Positions 44,181-56,974 are shown, numbered from the stretch's first letter. The stretch is 64,000 nucleotides of DNA from Engraulis encrasicolus (GCF_034702125.1 NC_085875.1:48360754-48424753); one strand, 5' to 3'. Notes: generated by a model not told the origin, from the sequence alone. Program-made: numbers and translations.

Positions 44181-45422
44181 CACGCACACTCAACACTCAA
44201 CACACTTGGGCTTTTCTCTGTGGCTCTTGGTGGAGGCGGATGCACTTTCTGATCTCTCTCCCTCCCCTATCTTTTCCCCTGCTACGCCAGTCTTGTTTTG
44301 TCCTGTTTGCCTTCAGAGACTCTCACTGTCTTGTTTTTCGAAACTAAATTAATCATGGATTTAATCAACTGGTCGATCTACACAATTGTCGCCATTAAAT
44401 TGGGTTTGGGAGAGTCCAGAAGTTCAGATGGGACCACGACGACAGGTGATGTGATGGACGCTTTGGCGGAGTAGTGTGCCAGTCACCGATGGCCATGGAG
44501 GACATACAGGATATTTACTCTTGCGGAACCAGGATTTTAGGCATCTTGATGATTGGATTTTTCTTTTGCCAGATTCAAATTTGTTTTAAACTGCAGCAGC
44601 CACTCACAGCCCCAGGCTGCCTCGGAATGATTGGTAAGGTGGTGCTATTGCTGTTGGTACTCGGACTTGTCGTTGTGAACTGTGAAGGGACTGGACTCAT
44701 GGTCACTTTTTGGACTTGTGGCTCGCAACTGCCAAATGGGATCCACCTTAGGGTGAAGCCAACAGAGTTGCAATGAGAATGAATCGGATCGACCATCATT
44801 GAGTTTGAGCAGGCATGGAAAATTGTGGAATGCAAGCACTCAACCCAAAAACCCAAACAACCCTTATCTGTTTTGGCGCCCCTGTCTGCAGTGGCCTAGG
44901 CCAAGGTCAATGCAGGAACAAACAGTCTCCCTGGAAGAACAACATAATGAAGATGCTCTGCCCCCTCTAACACCCCCACCCCCAAGAACACCTTGGATTG
45001 TTTACTCTTCTGGTGGCCAGCAGGCTCCCAGAGGTGTGGCTCCTCAGTACCCTCTCCCCCATCCAACCCCTCCACAGTTATGGTGTCTTTATGTTGTGTT
45101 GTCTTCATATGTGCTGATCTGCTGAGGGTTTTTTAACTTATATCCTCATATTGTGCCCACCATTATTTGAAGGCATGAGACTTTTTTTTCCCTCTCCTCT
45201 CCCTATGTTGTTATTATGCTTTCTTAATGCCGCCTGTCTACCTGCCTGGTCCATGTCTAGCCTACCCCTCCCTCCCCTTGTCTTATACTGTATTGTGCAT
45301 GTAATGTACTGGTGGGTTGAAAGTGTTCTTATGGGCGCTGCTCTCGCGGCGACTGCACCCTGTGTGGCGAGAACGAATTTCCCCTTGGGGACAAAAAAGG
45401 CTACTACTACTACTACTACTAA
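44181..45422 (+). mobile_element. LINE-like element ending in (ACT)n
   Basis: A long repeat-like stretch with small Met frames (one at 44474-44776 has a hydrophobic LLLLVLGLVVV segment). It ends GAACGAATTTCCCCTTGGGG ACAAAAAAGG, then (CTA)n. Such ends with a short simple-repeat tail are usual for fish LINEs or their SINE partners. I do not recognise the encoded peptide; no RT motif is seen. Confidence 0.5.
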
Positions 45423-47330
45423 GGGACTGTTCGTAATTTACCGGGGGGGGAGGGCTGGTGCGTAGGGGGGGAGGGCCATGATGAAAAAAAATGAGGTGGA
45501 GGGGAGGGCCATGGCAAAAAAAATCGGAGTTAGGGGGAGGGCCATGGAAAAAAAAAACGAATTTATTTTATTTTATTTTTATTTATTTTTTTAAACAATA
45601 ATAAAACATGTTCTGAAACACATCGCTTTGCGATGCAAGGTCCCGGTGCATACTATAGCACTGAAGCGTGTATCTGTAGTCAAAAAACTATCAGGTGCAG
45701 CTACTGTAGATTGCCCGCGCTGACTCTCTTTCACTGTAGGATTGCTAGTGCTACGGAGGAACATTGAGCATCATAGAAAATGCCCGTGAGCAAATATCAA
45801 ACTAGCTGATGTGAACTATATGGGCTAAACAGTTTGGGAAGTTTTGACAACGAATTGGATGGGCATTTCCAGAGGAATTTTGGAGAGGTGTTGTAGTCAA
45901 CTGGTGGTCACAGCCTCTGGTAAGCCATGATTTTATTTATTGGCACCGCCGTGTGCTTACATTTGTGTTCAAAGAACTTCAAAGACCCCAACCAGACCGG
46001 AAAGAACTACCTAGGCCTAGACATTTGGCCTAGACGTACTTTGGTAGAACGGTGCAGTGACGCGAGTTTGTTCTGTTTAGCTTGTGGTGTCAAGGTAGTA
46101 ATAAAAATGGTATTAACGGTGATGTGTTGGCCATGCATCATAAGGTCTTGAAACCATTGGAGGAGCTAACTTGTTGTGAAGAGAAGTCTCATCACTTTGG
46201 TGAACAAAAACGGACCAACTAAGCAAGGAATTATGTACATTTAAAGCGTGACGGGAGAAGGGAATGTCACCAAAGTTGTGCATCGTGTCAGGTAAGAAGT
46301 GACTTTTGTTTCTTGCTGTGGAGATTGGATTCGTAGAAGCGTGTTGCTGGTGAAGTAGTCTAGCTTAGCCTCGGAGTTGGCTATGGGGTGAATCTGAAGG
46401 AGAGCACAGCCGATGGTGTGTCTGGCTTGTCTATCATCACAGTTGTCAAAGTTGAATTGCCGCGGTGTGTAATGGCTGTGCTATTGTTGGATGTTTTGGA
46501 ATGTTGTACTGGTTCTGTTTTGGCAATTTGTTCCTTTTGACCACCATAGCACCGCCACCACCTATTAATGCGTCTTAATGGCCTACGTTAAATGCAAACT
46601 AAAGGTGGCTTTCTCACTCTCCCTGTATCAATAGCCAGCAATGGCTCGAGCTGCTTTGGCGCTTAGCCTACTTCTTGCTCCGATCACATCCCGAACTCTT
46701 TGGCCGTCAGAGTGTAATTACATTCGGGAAGGTAGAGCTATGCCTGTGTGTGTGCGTGCGTGCTTTTATGCGCGGTCTGGGAGACCGAGATGCACCTGAT
46801 CCACAGTCGCAATTGCAAGAAAATCTAAATTATTTGAAAGCCCGGTCACCTCTCACGAGTGCATCGCATAGCCTAGTCAAAGCATTTCTTCTAATTTCAC
46901 ACATTGCACACTGGCCATGCTGAAGAGACAAACTGTCAAGGCAGCGCGATTTGCTCTTGAGCCCTCACCTCCACATCAGGTGCGCGTTTCACTTCCGCAA
47001 GAAGAACATTAATAGTGTCAAAGTGAGATGTTAAAGAAAAAAAAGTTAAATCTAGCCATCCTTGTTTAGGCTACATAAAACATGAGGAAGTTATTCAGAT
47101 GTGATTCGCCATTCCTCACCCTAAAATTGATTAGAACGCAGGAAATAGCATCTAAAAAAGTTCCTGCGTCCCTGGCTTCGCTACTGTGCTGAACATGTAA
47201 AACGTACCTTGTGAAAGGCGCTGCTTGTCGAGCAGGGGAATATTGAAGCTACGGTGGGGAAACTCTCTCCACTTTGTAGTTTACAGTAGTAACAACTCGG
47301 ACATTGGTATTGAAATGGAAGTTTTTATTA

Positions 47331-47377
<47 letters not shown>

Positions 47378-47746
47378 TTCACTTAACACGTACAAAAATA
47401 GTGAAGGCAATTTGTCTTGGTGACAGTGGAGTTAAAAGGCATCCCATGCAGCCGCAGAGGTAGATTCTTGCGGCTTCAGGTATCCACTGATATCGATAGC
47501 ACATAATAGTGCAGACAACCGCCCTTGATGTAGGCTACTCTGACTGTTCTCATGATGGTTGTTCATCTACCAATTTGAAATATATATTTTTTTATCTGTA
47601 GGGGGAGGGCCATGGGAAAACAAAATTGAAGTGGGGGGAGGGCCATGGGGAAAAAAATTGAGGTGGAGGGGGGGGCCATGATTTTTTTTTTTGACCGGAC
47701 TTCCAGCGCACCAGCCCTCCCCCCCCGGTAAATAACGTACAGTCCC
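45423..47746. mobile_element. PIF/Harbinger-like element, 2.3 kb
   Basis: Ends GGGACTGTTCGTAATTTACC and GGTAAATAACGTACAGTCCC are inverted repeats, followed inward on both sides by GGAGGGCCATG phrases. TAA lies on both flanks (45420-45422, 47747-47749). It entered the (ACT)n tail of the LINE-like element. The interior shows an (ATT)n tract at 47331-47375 and no recognisable transposase, so it is probably non-autonomous. Confidence 0.8.
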
Positions 47747-47752
47747 TAACAT

Positions 47753-48190
47753 CCTTCGCCCAGTGCTATCCCAGCATCTTGATGGATGGAATATATGTAT
47801 TTAGTTTATGTGTGTATATTTTCTGTTTGCATGACATGATGATGCAAATCAATACTGACATATGAGTAATGCTTTGTTATTGATACATTACATGTCCAAA
47901 TAAATTTGAATGTTTGTTTCACAATTATTTCTCCCTCAAATCCACCAAGCGGGTGTGAATATAGCACAACAATAATAGCATTCTGTGTTTTTGAACCAGC
48001 TCTGCGACCCACATTTGGGTCCTGACCCACCAGTCAAAAAACAGTGCTCTATAACATGGTAGCTTTTTGTGCTAGTTAAATCGAGCTTCAGACTCAGTAT
48101 GAGGGTTGGTTAATGGGGTCCAGAACAAGAACATAGTTACATATTGGCTACCAACTGGTCATGCTCAGGAAATAAATAAAATATTGTCAA
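47753..48190. repeat. Duplicated block, copy 2 (empty site)
   Basis: Matches 42833-43171 joined to 43952-43997 but lacks the Tc1-type element. It lies just upstream of the first protease B exon. Confidence 0.75.
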
Positions 48191-48405
48191 GATTGTTGTT
48201 GTATGTATCTCGGAACGAGGCCTGCATATACAAAGACCAAAATAATTCACAACAGACAAATGACAAAAACATAAATGAGAACGTAATATGAAGAAATGAA
48301 GCATGTTGTTTTCTGGGCACTGCAATTAGTTTTTTTTTTTATTCTGCCAGTTGTGACATAACAACTTATTTTCATAAGTTTCTAAATAACTTCTCCTTTT
48401 TTCAG

Positions 48406-48586
48406 TTTGTGGTAGACCTATTATGTCCCGCTTCAGGCCGGACTTATTCAGGATAGTAGGAGGGCAAGACAGCACACCCGGCACCTGGCCTTGGCAAGTG
48501 AGCTTGCAGCGACCCCCTTATCATTTCTGTGGGGGTTCCCTCATTGCCAGCCAATGGGTTCTAACTGCAGCGCACTGCTTTGCAAA
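48406..48586 (+). CDS. Protease B, S1 domain exon with RIVGG and catalytic His
   Basis: Second S1A serine protease, paralogous to protease A. After CTCCTTTTTTCAG it encodes [22 protein letters not shown] (zymogen cleavage after Arg), [17 protein letters not shown] and LTAAHCF with catalytic His57. It ends at GTAAGT in phase 2. The first two bases complete a codon from an upstream exon that I could not find: no signal-peptide exon is evident before 48406. It may start further left, or it may be the last module of a larger polyprotein including protease A and the mucin. Extracellular protease; family name from motif order. Confidence 0.92.
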
Positions 48587-48863
48587 GTAAGTTAATAGTT
48601 GGTTTGGTTGAATGACAATTTTATTGGTGAGTCCCCACCATTGTGTAAGTATAAAATAAGTACAAGTTACAATATGTTTTGTTCCTGACTGATGAGGAAT
48701 TTCTGGTTTCCCACCCTGGAGATGCATGTAAATTTACCATTGTATTGATAGGAAACTCTGTAACATACAATGTGCTCTGTGTATTTTAACCGATTGCATA
48801 TCATTTTTAATCGTTAAAAACATAACAATAAAATTATGTTGTTTTTTTTTCATTCCTCCCAAG

Positions 48864-49132
48864 TATGGATACAACCAATCTGTTTGTGGGGCTTGGTTTT
48901 CAAGACCTGTCTGGCTTCAACAACAATGCTGTGACCATTCCAGTGTCCAGGATCATACGGCACCCCAGCTTTAGTTCAAGTACATTCAATAATGACATTG
49001 CACTACTACAGATGAGTGCCCCAGTTACCTTCACGGACTACATCAGGCCTGTCTGCCTAGCAGATGGCAACAGTGTGTTCCATACCAGCACAGAGAGTTG
49101 GGTCACTGGCTGGGGGCACATTAAGGAAGGAG
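48864..49132 (+). CDS. Protease B, exon with catalytic Asp
   Basis: Follows CATTCCTCCCAAG and ends before GTATAC in phase 1. It encodes TNLFVGLGFQDLSG, RIIRHPSF, FNNDIALLQM (Asp102), YIRPVCLADGNSVF and WVTGWGHIKEGG. Length and phase are identical to the protease A exon 4814-5082 (269 nt each), showing a recent common origin. Confidence 0.93.
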
Positions 49133-51488
49133 GTATACCATTTCACTCACTGGCTGTGCAATTATACACAGTAAATTATGTGGTGTCAATATTTCAGAGT
49201 AAACATCCGTTGTGACATGAATTCTGATATAGTATTTACAACACTGCCAAGAGTCAAATTACTCAGTCAAAAGTCTGTGTAAAATTCTACAGGTTGCCAG
49301 TGTAAATGACTCTACATATCTTAATATTTATACAATATTGTGTACATAACTCAAAGTCAAAGAGTAAAATTAAGACACTGATTCTTGAGAAAGCGGCTAA
49401 AACATGTCTCTGCAATAAACTGCCAATTCTGTTGAAAATAAACTACATTTTCATGAACAAAATGAATCCAGGTAAAGACACAGGGGTCTGTTACATAAAT
49501 GTACAGTCGTTTGAAATATTTAAGTGTAATTTTATTACTTTTCATGGCTATAAACCTGCCCACACCCTGTAAAAACAGCTGTCCCAAGGACAGACATCAT
49601 CATTTCAATTGACTTAAAATGTAAAAATCACTGATATTATTGAATAATATCACCATAATGTGAAAGTCCATATTGAAGTGGTTCTGCAGATATGCACATA
49701 GTGCGTGTAAAGCAATATTTTCTGATTTCTGAAAGTGTGTCCAGCATATTAGTCACCACCGTCAGATTTTTTTTAAAAGACAATAAAATCAGGTATGCGC
49801 AAGGTCATTGTCATTACTTAGGACCCCTTTTCAAACCTTTAGATCTACTGAGTACTTAACCATCACTGAAGCTCCTGTAAGTTTACTAATTTCTCCTCAA
49901 TTTGATCATTTGTTTGGACACTGGTACTGTCCCAACCATAAACTGTCAACACCGTCGGGGGTTTTAATAGTATTATTGTTACATTAATGTTAATTATATA
50001 TACTTTTTCAGAAGCGTCATGAAGCCCCTAAGAAACAGAGCGAAAACGAAGTGGCTAATGTGAGCAAAAAATGCACAATATGTAAAAGAGTGTTTTTTTT
50101 TGTCTCACACCGTCAGATGTCACCACTGTCAGATTTTGTTCCGCTCATCATCTTGTTCCATATTTTACTAAATTGTGCTGGTTAATGAAACATTACCAGA
50201 CATGTTAGTAATAATTGTGACCCAAACTTATACTCCAGCCTCCACTGAGGTGCATTTGGAGGGTTTTTTGTCACAAAACCTGACGGTGGTGACATCTGAT
50301 GTAGTTCACAAAAAAGCATGTGTTTTACATGTTTTTGACAAGTTTTAAGAATTTGCTTCCAATAAGTATCTACAATTATGTTGAATTGTAAAAGTAATTC
50401 ACTTAAATACAGTAAACTTATTTTTTTACTTCTAATTCTGTCTGACGCTGGTGACAAAACAAAAAAAAAGCCCATTTTATGAAAAATGTAAAACATGGGG
50501 AGCTTGGCCAATACATTCACTGCACAGCCAAGACGTTCCTCTATGATAATACACCTCTATATTTTGGATTTGAACAACTTAAAACCTGTTTATGCCACAC
50601 TTTCAACAATCTAGGCCTACTTCCTAGAGTATCTAAGAAATGAAGAAAAACACATGCATAAACATACTGTGCACACACAAAAATAAAGTGTTTATGCTAG
50701 ATGTCATTGACTTGAGAGGGCTATTTATTTTGCTAAATGTAGGTAATAATTAGGTCACTTTCACCACCTTCAGATTACTGTCACCACCGTCAGTTCTTAA
50801 GTCACCACCGTAAGAAGGAGTTTTGGACATTTTAAATGAATGTGCTTACAAAATGTTCCTTTGTAGTTGTTGAATTATCAAAGTAATAGCAAATTTAAGC
50901 CTACACGAATATTTGTGAAATTACAAAAAAATGTTTGATCTATTTAGCCATTAAGTAAGCATTGTCTGACAGCACATATTTTTAAATTAGAACACATGAA
51001 GCCGTATTAAAATAGAATGAAAGTGAATTTTCAACATTTAAAGGCGTATGTGTGAACCAAAAAACACACACAATCATTTAAAAACTCCAGATACATATGC
51101 AACCAAATCAATACACTTTTTATTGCTTTTAATTGTGTCTGACGGTGTTGACAAAAAACAAGGTATGATCGGAGAAAAACCTGATTTCTGAAAAAAATGG
51201 AAAATGGGGAGATTGGCCTTGTGCATTTCTGAAAAGCCAAGACCTTTGTCTACGAGGATATACCATATTATTTTGTAATTCACTTCGTTTTTTTCTTTCA
51301 AGATTACAACCTGTTTTAGCCACTTCCTCAAGAATCAGTGATGACTATTAACACTAATTTTGAAAGGAAGTTGATTTAAACTCATTAAGAATTGTATTAA
51401 CATTTATATTTTTACAGTGTATGAGCATAAGGTATAAGGTAACCTATTGTACTGTCTTCATTGAGTGTTTTCTTTATGCCTCTTCTAG
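49133..51488 (+). other. Intron of protease B with a motif-rich repeat
   Basis: 2.36 kb. About 49750-51340 is the motif-rich dispersed repeat; the first 600 bp are AT-rich without features. Confidence 0.7.
50214..51343. repeat. Dispersed repeat with CACCACCGTCAG-like motifs, copy 2
   Basis: Homologous to 1352-2398. The 10-12 base motif (TCACCACCGTCAG or its complement CTGACGGTGGTGA) occurs at about 49755, 50105, 50120, 50280, 50775, 50795 and 51137 in both orientations. Some copies lie upstream of the aligned region, so the repeat may extend further left here. Confidence 0.7.
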
Positions 51489-51631
51489 TGTCGAACCCAG
51501 CTCCTGGAACTCTACAGGAAGTTGATGTGCCTGTCATAGGAAACAGACAGTGTAAATGCTACTATGGCAGATATATTACTAACAATATGATCTGTGCTGG
51601 TTATGTCGCTGGGGGCAAAGATGCATGCCAG
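51489..51631 (+). CDS. Protease B, exon with substrate-pocket residue Asp189
   Basis: Lies between GCCTCTTCTAG and GTACTT. It encodes [32 protein letters not shown]. Asp six residues before the catalytic Ser is Asp189, so cleavage after Arg/Lys is expected. The flanking intron ends (TTTATGCCTcTTCTAG) match those of protease A. Confidence 0.93.
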
Positions 51632-51877
51632 GTACTTTCAGCCTTGTTGCCATGTTTCCATACTATAGCAAATGCAGTGTAATCATCATGATGACCTGAT
51701 GCTGACATACATTCAGAAACGAAAATGTACAATACAAATATTTCATTTACTTCTGCAATAATCCCATAAAACAGACTGTTAGAACTGTTAGCAGTGTGTG
51801 CATGCCATGGATTACTATACTGTACACCACAAGTGGAGGAAAGCACTTCACATGGACGGAGGTTCACTAGTCTAATG

Positions 51878-52238
51878 CAGGGGTGTCAAACTCAGGCCCG
51901 GGGGCCAAATCTGGCTCGCGGAGTAATTTTAATTGGCCCACGAGATCATTTCAAATATGTATTACAGTTGGCCCTCAAACATCATCAATGTACAGTGTAC
52001 CAAGTCTTGAACATGAAATTTGGTATTTCTCAGAAGTATGAGCGGGCCCAGGCCAATGACACAGCTCACACTCCTATACAACACAATATGTGCCAGTGTG
52101 TGTGAAATTAAACTGAGTATTAAGTGCGTGCCTGCACGAATTTAGTCCAAGTCATTAAAAATAAATCTTGAGCTCGGCCCGCGACTTTGTTCCATATTTT
52201 GATTTTGGCCCTCCATCAATTTGAGTTTGACACTCCTG
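51878..52238. mobile_element. hAT MITE in an intron of protease B
   Basis: Ends CAGGGGTGTCAAACTCAGGC and TTTGAGTTTGACACTCCTG, flanked by GTCTAATG (51870-51877) and ATCTAATG (52239-52246), an 8-bp target duplication with one change. A decayed relative lies near 53835-54165. Confidence 0.88.
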
Positions 52239-52425
52239 ATCTAATGCAATCTGTAAGGAAGTTCAGAAAGGAAGTTCTTTGAAGATGGAAATTCGATTTA
52301 AGGAAAAAACCTATTTAAGGAAGTCTCCCTCGATTTTAAAAATAGATTTTCATGTGATACCCCAACTTTCAAAAAGTAAGCAAACTGCTAATAGATTTTT
52401 TTTATGGAATTGTGTTTGTTTCTAG

Positions 52426-52647
<222 letters not shown>

Positions 52648-52764
52648 AGGAGCACAATGACTTCACCTGAAAGCGAAAGCCCAACTGGGAAACTCCAACT
52701 CCCATTGTCATTGTGACACAGAACACAAGTGGTCACTGCACACTGAACACAACGAAATTGCATT

Positions 52765-52977
52765 TATGACTCACCCCTGCAAGGGGGCAGCCCCCAATGG
52801 GTTTCCATGGGAGCAGTGCGGCAGGATGGTACCATGCTCAGGGTACCTCAGTCGTGGAGGAGGGTGGGGAAGAGCACTGGTTAATTACTCCCCCCACCTT
52901 TCCTGGCGGGTCGGGAGTCGAACCGGCAACATTTGGGCTACAAGTATGACACCTTAACCACTTACCCATGACTGCCC
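52765..52977 (-). mobile_element. tRNA-headed SINE
   Basis: On the minus strand it begins GGGCAGTCATGGGTAAGTGG (A-box-like) and carries GGTTCGACTCC (B box, at 52914-52924). The body ends in CCCTTGCAGGGG-like sequence near 52780. It sits in the 3' flank of protease B. Confidence 0.75.
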
Positions 52978-53072
52978 TTTCAACTGCAGTGACATCCATC
53001 GTGTGCAGGAGCTAATTAAGCATCTAAAAACTCTCTCTCTCTCTGAGAAAGAACTTGTATTAATGTGAGTGG

Positions 53073-53185
<113 letters not shown>

Positions 53186-53834
53186 AAGTGAATATTTTAT
53201 TGATTTCATTGTCAGCTGATACTTGAATAGCAATTTAAACTAACAGGTGCAAATAAAATATACAAAGTATATGTTAAAAGTCAGCGTGTGATTCGAAACA
53301 GGATGAAATGTTTTATAAAAAAAAGTTGAAATGCAGCATTAAACTGTATTTACTTTAGTAATTGTTAGGTAAAACAGTACAGTTCTTAAACCTTACTCTG
53401 TGTTGTGTGTTTGCCTCAAGGGTATAACACTTTTCCTGCATTTTTTCAATATGTAATATGGTCAAAGTCAGTTCTACTCAGTATTGTGTGAATATCAACA
53501 CTGGAATGTGAAGAAATCACCTCACTGTAGAGTTGCAATTACACTTGGCACCTTCAGAATTTTACATTAACATTTGACTCCGCTGGTGGAGTGGTTTGAC
53601 TCCAGTGTAAATACTCTATCTAGAGTTACTTTGAAGATACAGGCTGTTGGTGTACCTGCTGGGCATTGCTGCCTGACACACCTCCACCGGTGCACTCTCT
53701 GCAAATGTGTTCCCCTCACCTATGGGCAGAAATGGGTCATCGGCTGGGGACCACCAGTCACTGATGTTTCGCTCCTTTAACCCCAGTACATCTCTTGGTG
53801 GCGGAGCAATGGCTGGTACCTCTACCTGCCACCT

Positions 53835-54170
53835 ACCGGTCAAACTCAAATGGGCCAAAATCAAAATCTGGAACGAAGTCGTGGGCCAAACTCCACAATT
53901 ATTTTTAAAAATTGACTAAAATTGTGCATGCATGCACTTCATACTCATAGTTAAATTTAACATACACTCTTTCCCTTCATGGGATTTGTTAGTTCAAATG
54001 TGTCTACACATCCTGTGACACAGCAAATTTCATGTTCAAGTCATATTACACTATACATTGATGGTGTATGTGGGCCAACTGTAATATACATTTGAAATGA
54101 TCTCACGGGCCGAATAAAATGGCTCCACTGGCCATATTTGCCCCCCGTGCCTGAGTTTGACATCCCCGCC
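53835..54170. mobile_element. Decayed hAT MITE related to 51878-52238
   Basis: GGTCAAACTCAAATGGGCC on the left and GCCTGAGTTTGACATCCCCG on the right are decayed inverted ends of the same family. No target duplication is visible. Confidence 0.55.
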
Positions 54171-54205
54171 CTAGGTGTTCCGCCCCCACCCTCTATCTCT
54201 CCTCC

Positions 54206-54600
54206 TCAGCCACAGCCAGAAGCTGCCCTTCCTCTGCCTCCTCCGCCAGTTCCTTGATGGCTTTCCGGCTCCCTGCTACAGCAGCCAATGTCTCGAAGCA
54301 GGCGAACTGTTGAGGAGCCCACAAAGAACCTACACTTTAACAGGGCATGGAATTGCTTTCCTGTCAGCCTCCTCCTGACACTCTGCTGCCAGGTCTGCAT
54401 ACTTGGAACATTTGCGCTCAATCCTTGTTCCCACGGGGGCAGTGAGTTCCACCATCAGGATAGTCTTGTCTGGAACTGACCACAAAATCAGATCTGGCCG
54501 GAGCGTTGTTTCCAATATCTCCCTTGGAAACTGGAGCTGTCTGCCCAGGTCAACCCACATGGTCCACTCACCACCAGTTCACTCAGAAATTGACACCCAA
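54206..54600 (-). pseudogene. Retroelement C-terminal fossil (RPD..VELT motif)
   Basis: Minus frames read LETTLRPDLILWSVPDKTIL, then MVELTAPVGTRIE and KYADLAAECQEEA. In another frame they read CRFFVGSSTVRLLRDIGC. RPD - VELT.P - K..KY..L is the best preserved version of the nuclease-like end seen in the other three fossils. It is broken by a frameshift. Confidence 0.55.
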
Positions 54601-54640
54601 AATTTGACTGTGTACTGCCCCACTTAAAACATTCACGCAC

Positions 54641-54962
54641 ACACAGCTGTGTATCATTGTCATGATATGTGCGTAACATGTTGAATTACTGTAAACTTGT
54701 GGAAGATTGGCCAGATAAGGGCCTTGTTATCCATGTCAATGAATTCCACAGTAACTACAGTTATGATGCCAGCATAGACCTACAATGAGTGTATACGTAC
54801 AATACATCAATCACACATTTAGACTTAGACTTAGACTTAGACTTAGACTTCTTTATTGTCCATTAAACTTACATAAAATGGAGATTTTGCTTTGGTGGTG
54901 GCATAGGACGCACAAGGACACACAAGACAAACACACATCACAGTCAACACAATAAAGAATAA

Positions 54963-55007
<45 letters not shown>

Positions 55008-55290
55008 GATAAAAGATAGATAGATAAAACGTGTGGAATAAAATTAAATCTCATTACTCAATTAAAATTAAGGTACACTGTGTAACATTGTTTGTACCTT
55101 ATTTCCATAATTTATGTTGCCTATATGCAGACTCCGAAGGTCTCCTAACTGAAGGTCTCCTAAAGTTGCGTTCACCTGACATCACATGGATCCCGGAAAA
55201 GAACGAGCCTGGAGTACATTTCTGTACTAGACTCTTTCTGTACTAGATTCTTTGGTGTAATGGTATGACCAAAGAGAATAGATTAGATGT
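54641..55290. other. Spacer with short tandem repeats
   Basis: Contains (TTAGAC)n at about 54820-54850 and (TA)n(TG)n at 54962-55007. No gene is seen. Confidence 0.6.
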
Positions 55291-55616
55291 TATATATTGG
55301 GAAATATTGGGGTAGGAACTTATGTTATATTGGGGTTGCCCCACCAGGGCTGGTTAGTGTGGGACGTCCCAGTTTGTCCTGTGGTTTTGCCGGGTTATCT
55401 TCTTTAGTAAAAGAATGACCAAATAAGTGACATGTCTCCGTTTTGATTGAATGGGTGTACACTACACACTCGGTTACTACACTGGCGACGAGGATAAAAC
55501 TGTGAAGCGGACAGGCCAAAGTCAGTTTGTAATCTCCACAGATTCGCACTCCACCATCATTAGCCCTGTTGGGGCAACCCCAATATAACATAAGTTCCTA
55601 CCCCAATATTTCCCAA
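55288..55616. mobile_element. Inverted-repeat element with LTR-like parts
   Basis: About 55 bp at each end are complementary (GTTATATATTGGGAAATATT; GGGGTAGGAACTTATG). It starts TG, ends CA and is flanked by TTAGA/TTGGA. Inside, TACTACA is followed by CTGGCGACGAGGATAAA, a sequence seen after 5' LTRs of Gypsy-type elements. It may be a rearranged LTR fragment folded back on itself. Confidence 0.45.
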
Positions 55617-56128
55617 TATATAACATTGGATACTTGAAGTCTGTGCATTTCCTGGATCTTTGTGATGTCATGTGAACACCCCTTTAGGGGACCTGTGGAG
55701 TCTTTTTCTCATTGCAATTGGGATGCTGAATGAAAAAGAGTCCCTCAAAAGTTGTTGTGGCCAGGCTGACAGCTGGGAAACTTTATCGTTTTCTCCACGG
55801 AGGAGGGGCCAGGAGGCGGGACGAGGAGACAAGCGCAAGTGGAGGAGGCAAGGTCGCATATTAAAACGCACTGTAGGAGACCTTTGGATGGCGGTAGCGC
55901 ACAACTTATGCATTCTGTCACCAAATGCCACCGAAAGAGAAGAAGAAGGAGGAGACAAAACTTGAGCACAGTCCTTTGCATTGGGTGGCCGTTGTTTCAA
56001 TCCTCTATTAAATTTACTCTCTTTGATATGGCATCTAAGCTCATTGAGACACCATGCCCCAAAGTAAGATCATTTTCACAAGGTGTGGTGAATTTAAGGT
56101 TGATTGTTTAAGTGACCTCGGCTTCAGA
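55617..56128. other. Spacer, repeat-like
   Basis: The part around 55690-55860 returns in diverged form at 56550-56710 (CCCTCAAAAGTTGT, GGCTGAC.GC..GGAAACTTT). It is therefore a dispersed or duplicated repeat. No gene is seen. Confidence 0.5.
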
Positions 56129-56297
56129 CAGGGCTGGACTGGCCATCTGGTTTAGCAAGCATTTCCCGGTGGGTCCTAAAAATAGGGGCCCACGAGAGTG
56201 CGGGGCCCACCGCTGAGTTAGTTCTGCGCCACTAATTATGAGGGGCCCTATTAAGCCAAAAGTGCCAGGGACCTATTTCTCCCCCAGCCCAGCCCTG
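56129..56297. mobile_element. hAT MITE, 169 bp
   Basis: Ends CAGGGCTGGACTGG and CCAGCCCAGCCCTG, with a perfect 8-bp duplication GCTTCAGA at 56121-56128 and 56298-56305. Confidence 0.9.
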
Positions 56298-56796
56298 GCT
56301 TCAGACTGACATGAAAGTATTGATGGCATGTAATACATGATAATGTCCAGCAGGCGGCACTGTGCCACATTCTCTGACTGCACTTCCCTCAATAGCCATC
56401 AGGTGAAGACATTAGCCTTTTTCAAGGGGTGGATTCCAATATGCGGACGTCTGTCCTCCCTTGCTCACTTGCCTGCTTGTGACCTCATGATGATGTCACT
56501 GATGACAGAAAATTAATTCAATATCTTGCAAAAACACAATTCTAATGTCATTTTCTCATTTGCAATTGGGGATGGTGAATGAAAAATAGTCCCTCAAAAG
56601 TTGTGGCTAGGCTGACGGCAGGGAAACTTTGTTTTCTCCAATGAGGCGGCGCCAGGACGCGGGGCGAGGCCACAAGCACAAGTGGAGGACGGGAGCGTGC
56701 ATATTAGAATGCACACATGGTGATCCTGGATGCATCCAAATAGCTGACACACACACACACCCAGGAGGAGGAAGATAAGTTCTGTTTAATCGGATC

Positions 56797-56889
56797 ATTC
56801 ATTCATTCATTCATTCATTCATTCATTCATTCATTCATTCATTCATTCATTCAATCAATCAATCAATCAATCATTCATTCATTCATTCA
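56797..56889. repeat. (CATT)n microsatellite
   Basis: About 22 CATT units with a short CAAT stretch inside. Just beyond, TTTATT (56898-56903 and 56919-56924) would be AATAAA on the minus strand, possible poly(A) signals for the RGS gene. Confidence 0.95.
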
Positions 56890-56974
56890 ATTGCTTGTTT
56901 ATTTCCACGTTATTACGTTGTTTATTACGTTGTTGCTTGCTTGGATACACAGAGATATTAGTAAATGACTCTGG

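Noticed and set aside
44474..44776. 100-codon frame with one hydrophobic segment, as a host membrane protein
   Set aside because: It lies in a LINE-like repeat that ends in a simple-repeat tail; probably element-derived.
24808..48406. Direct splice from the SEA exon to protease B, giving one giant protein
   Set aside because: Phases do not match: SEA exon leaves two bases, protease B needs one. Further exons would be required, so the link stays unproven.
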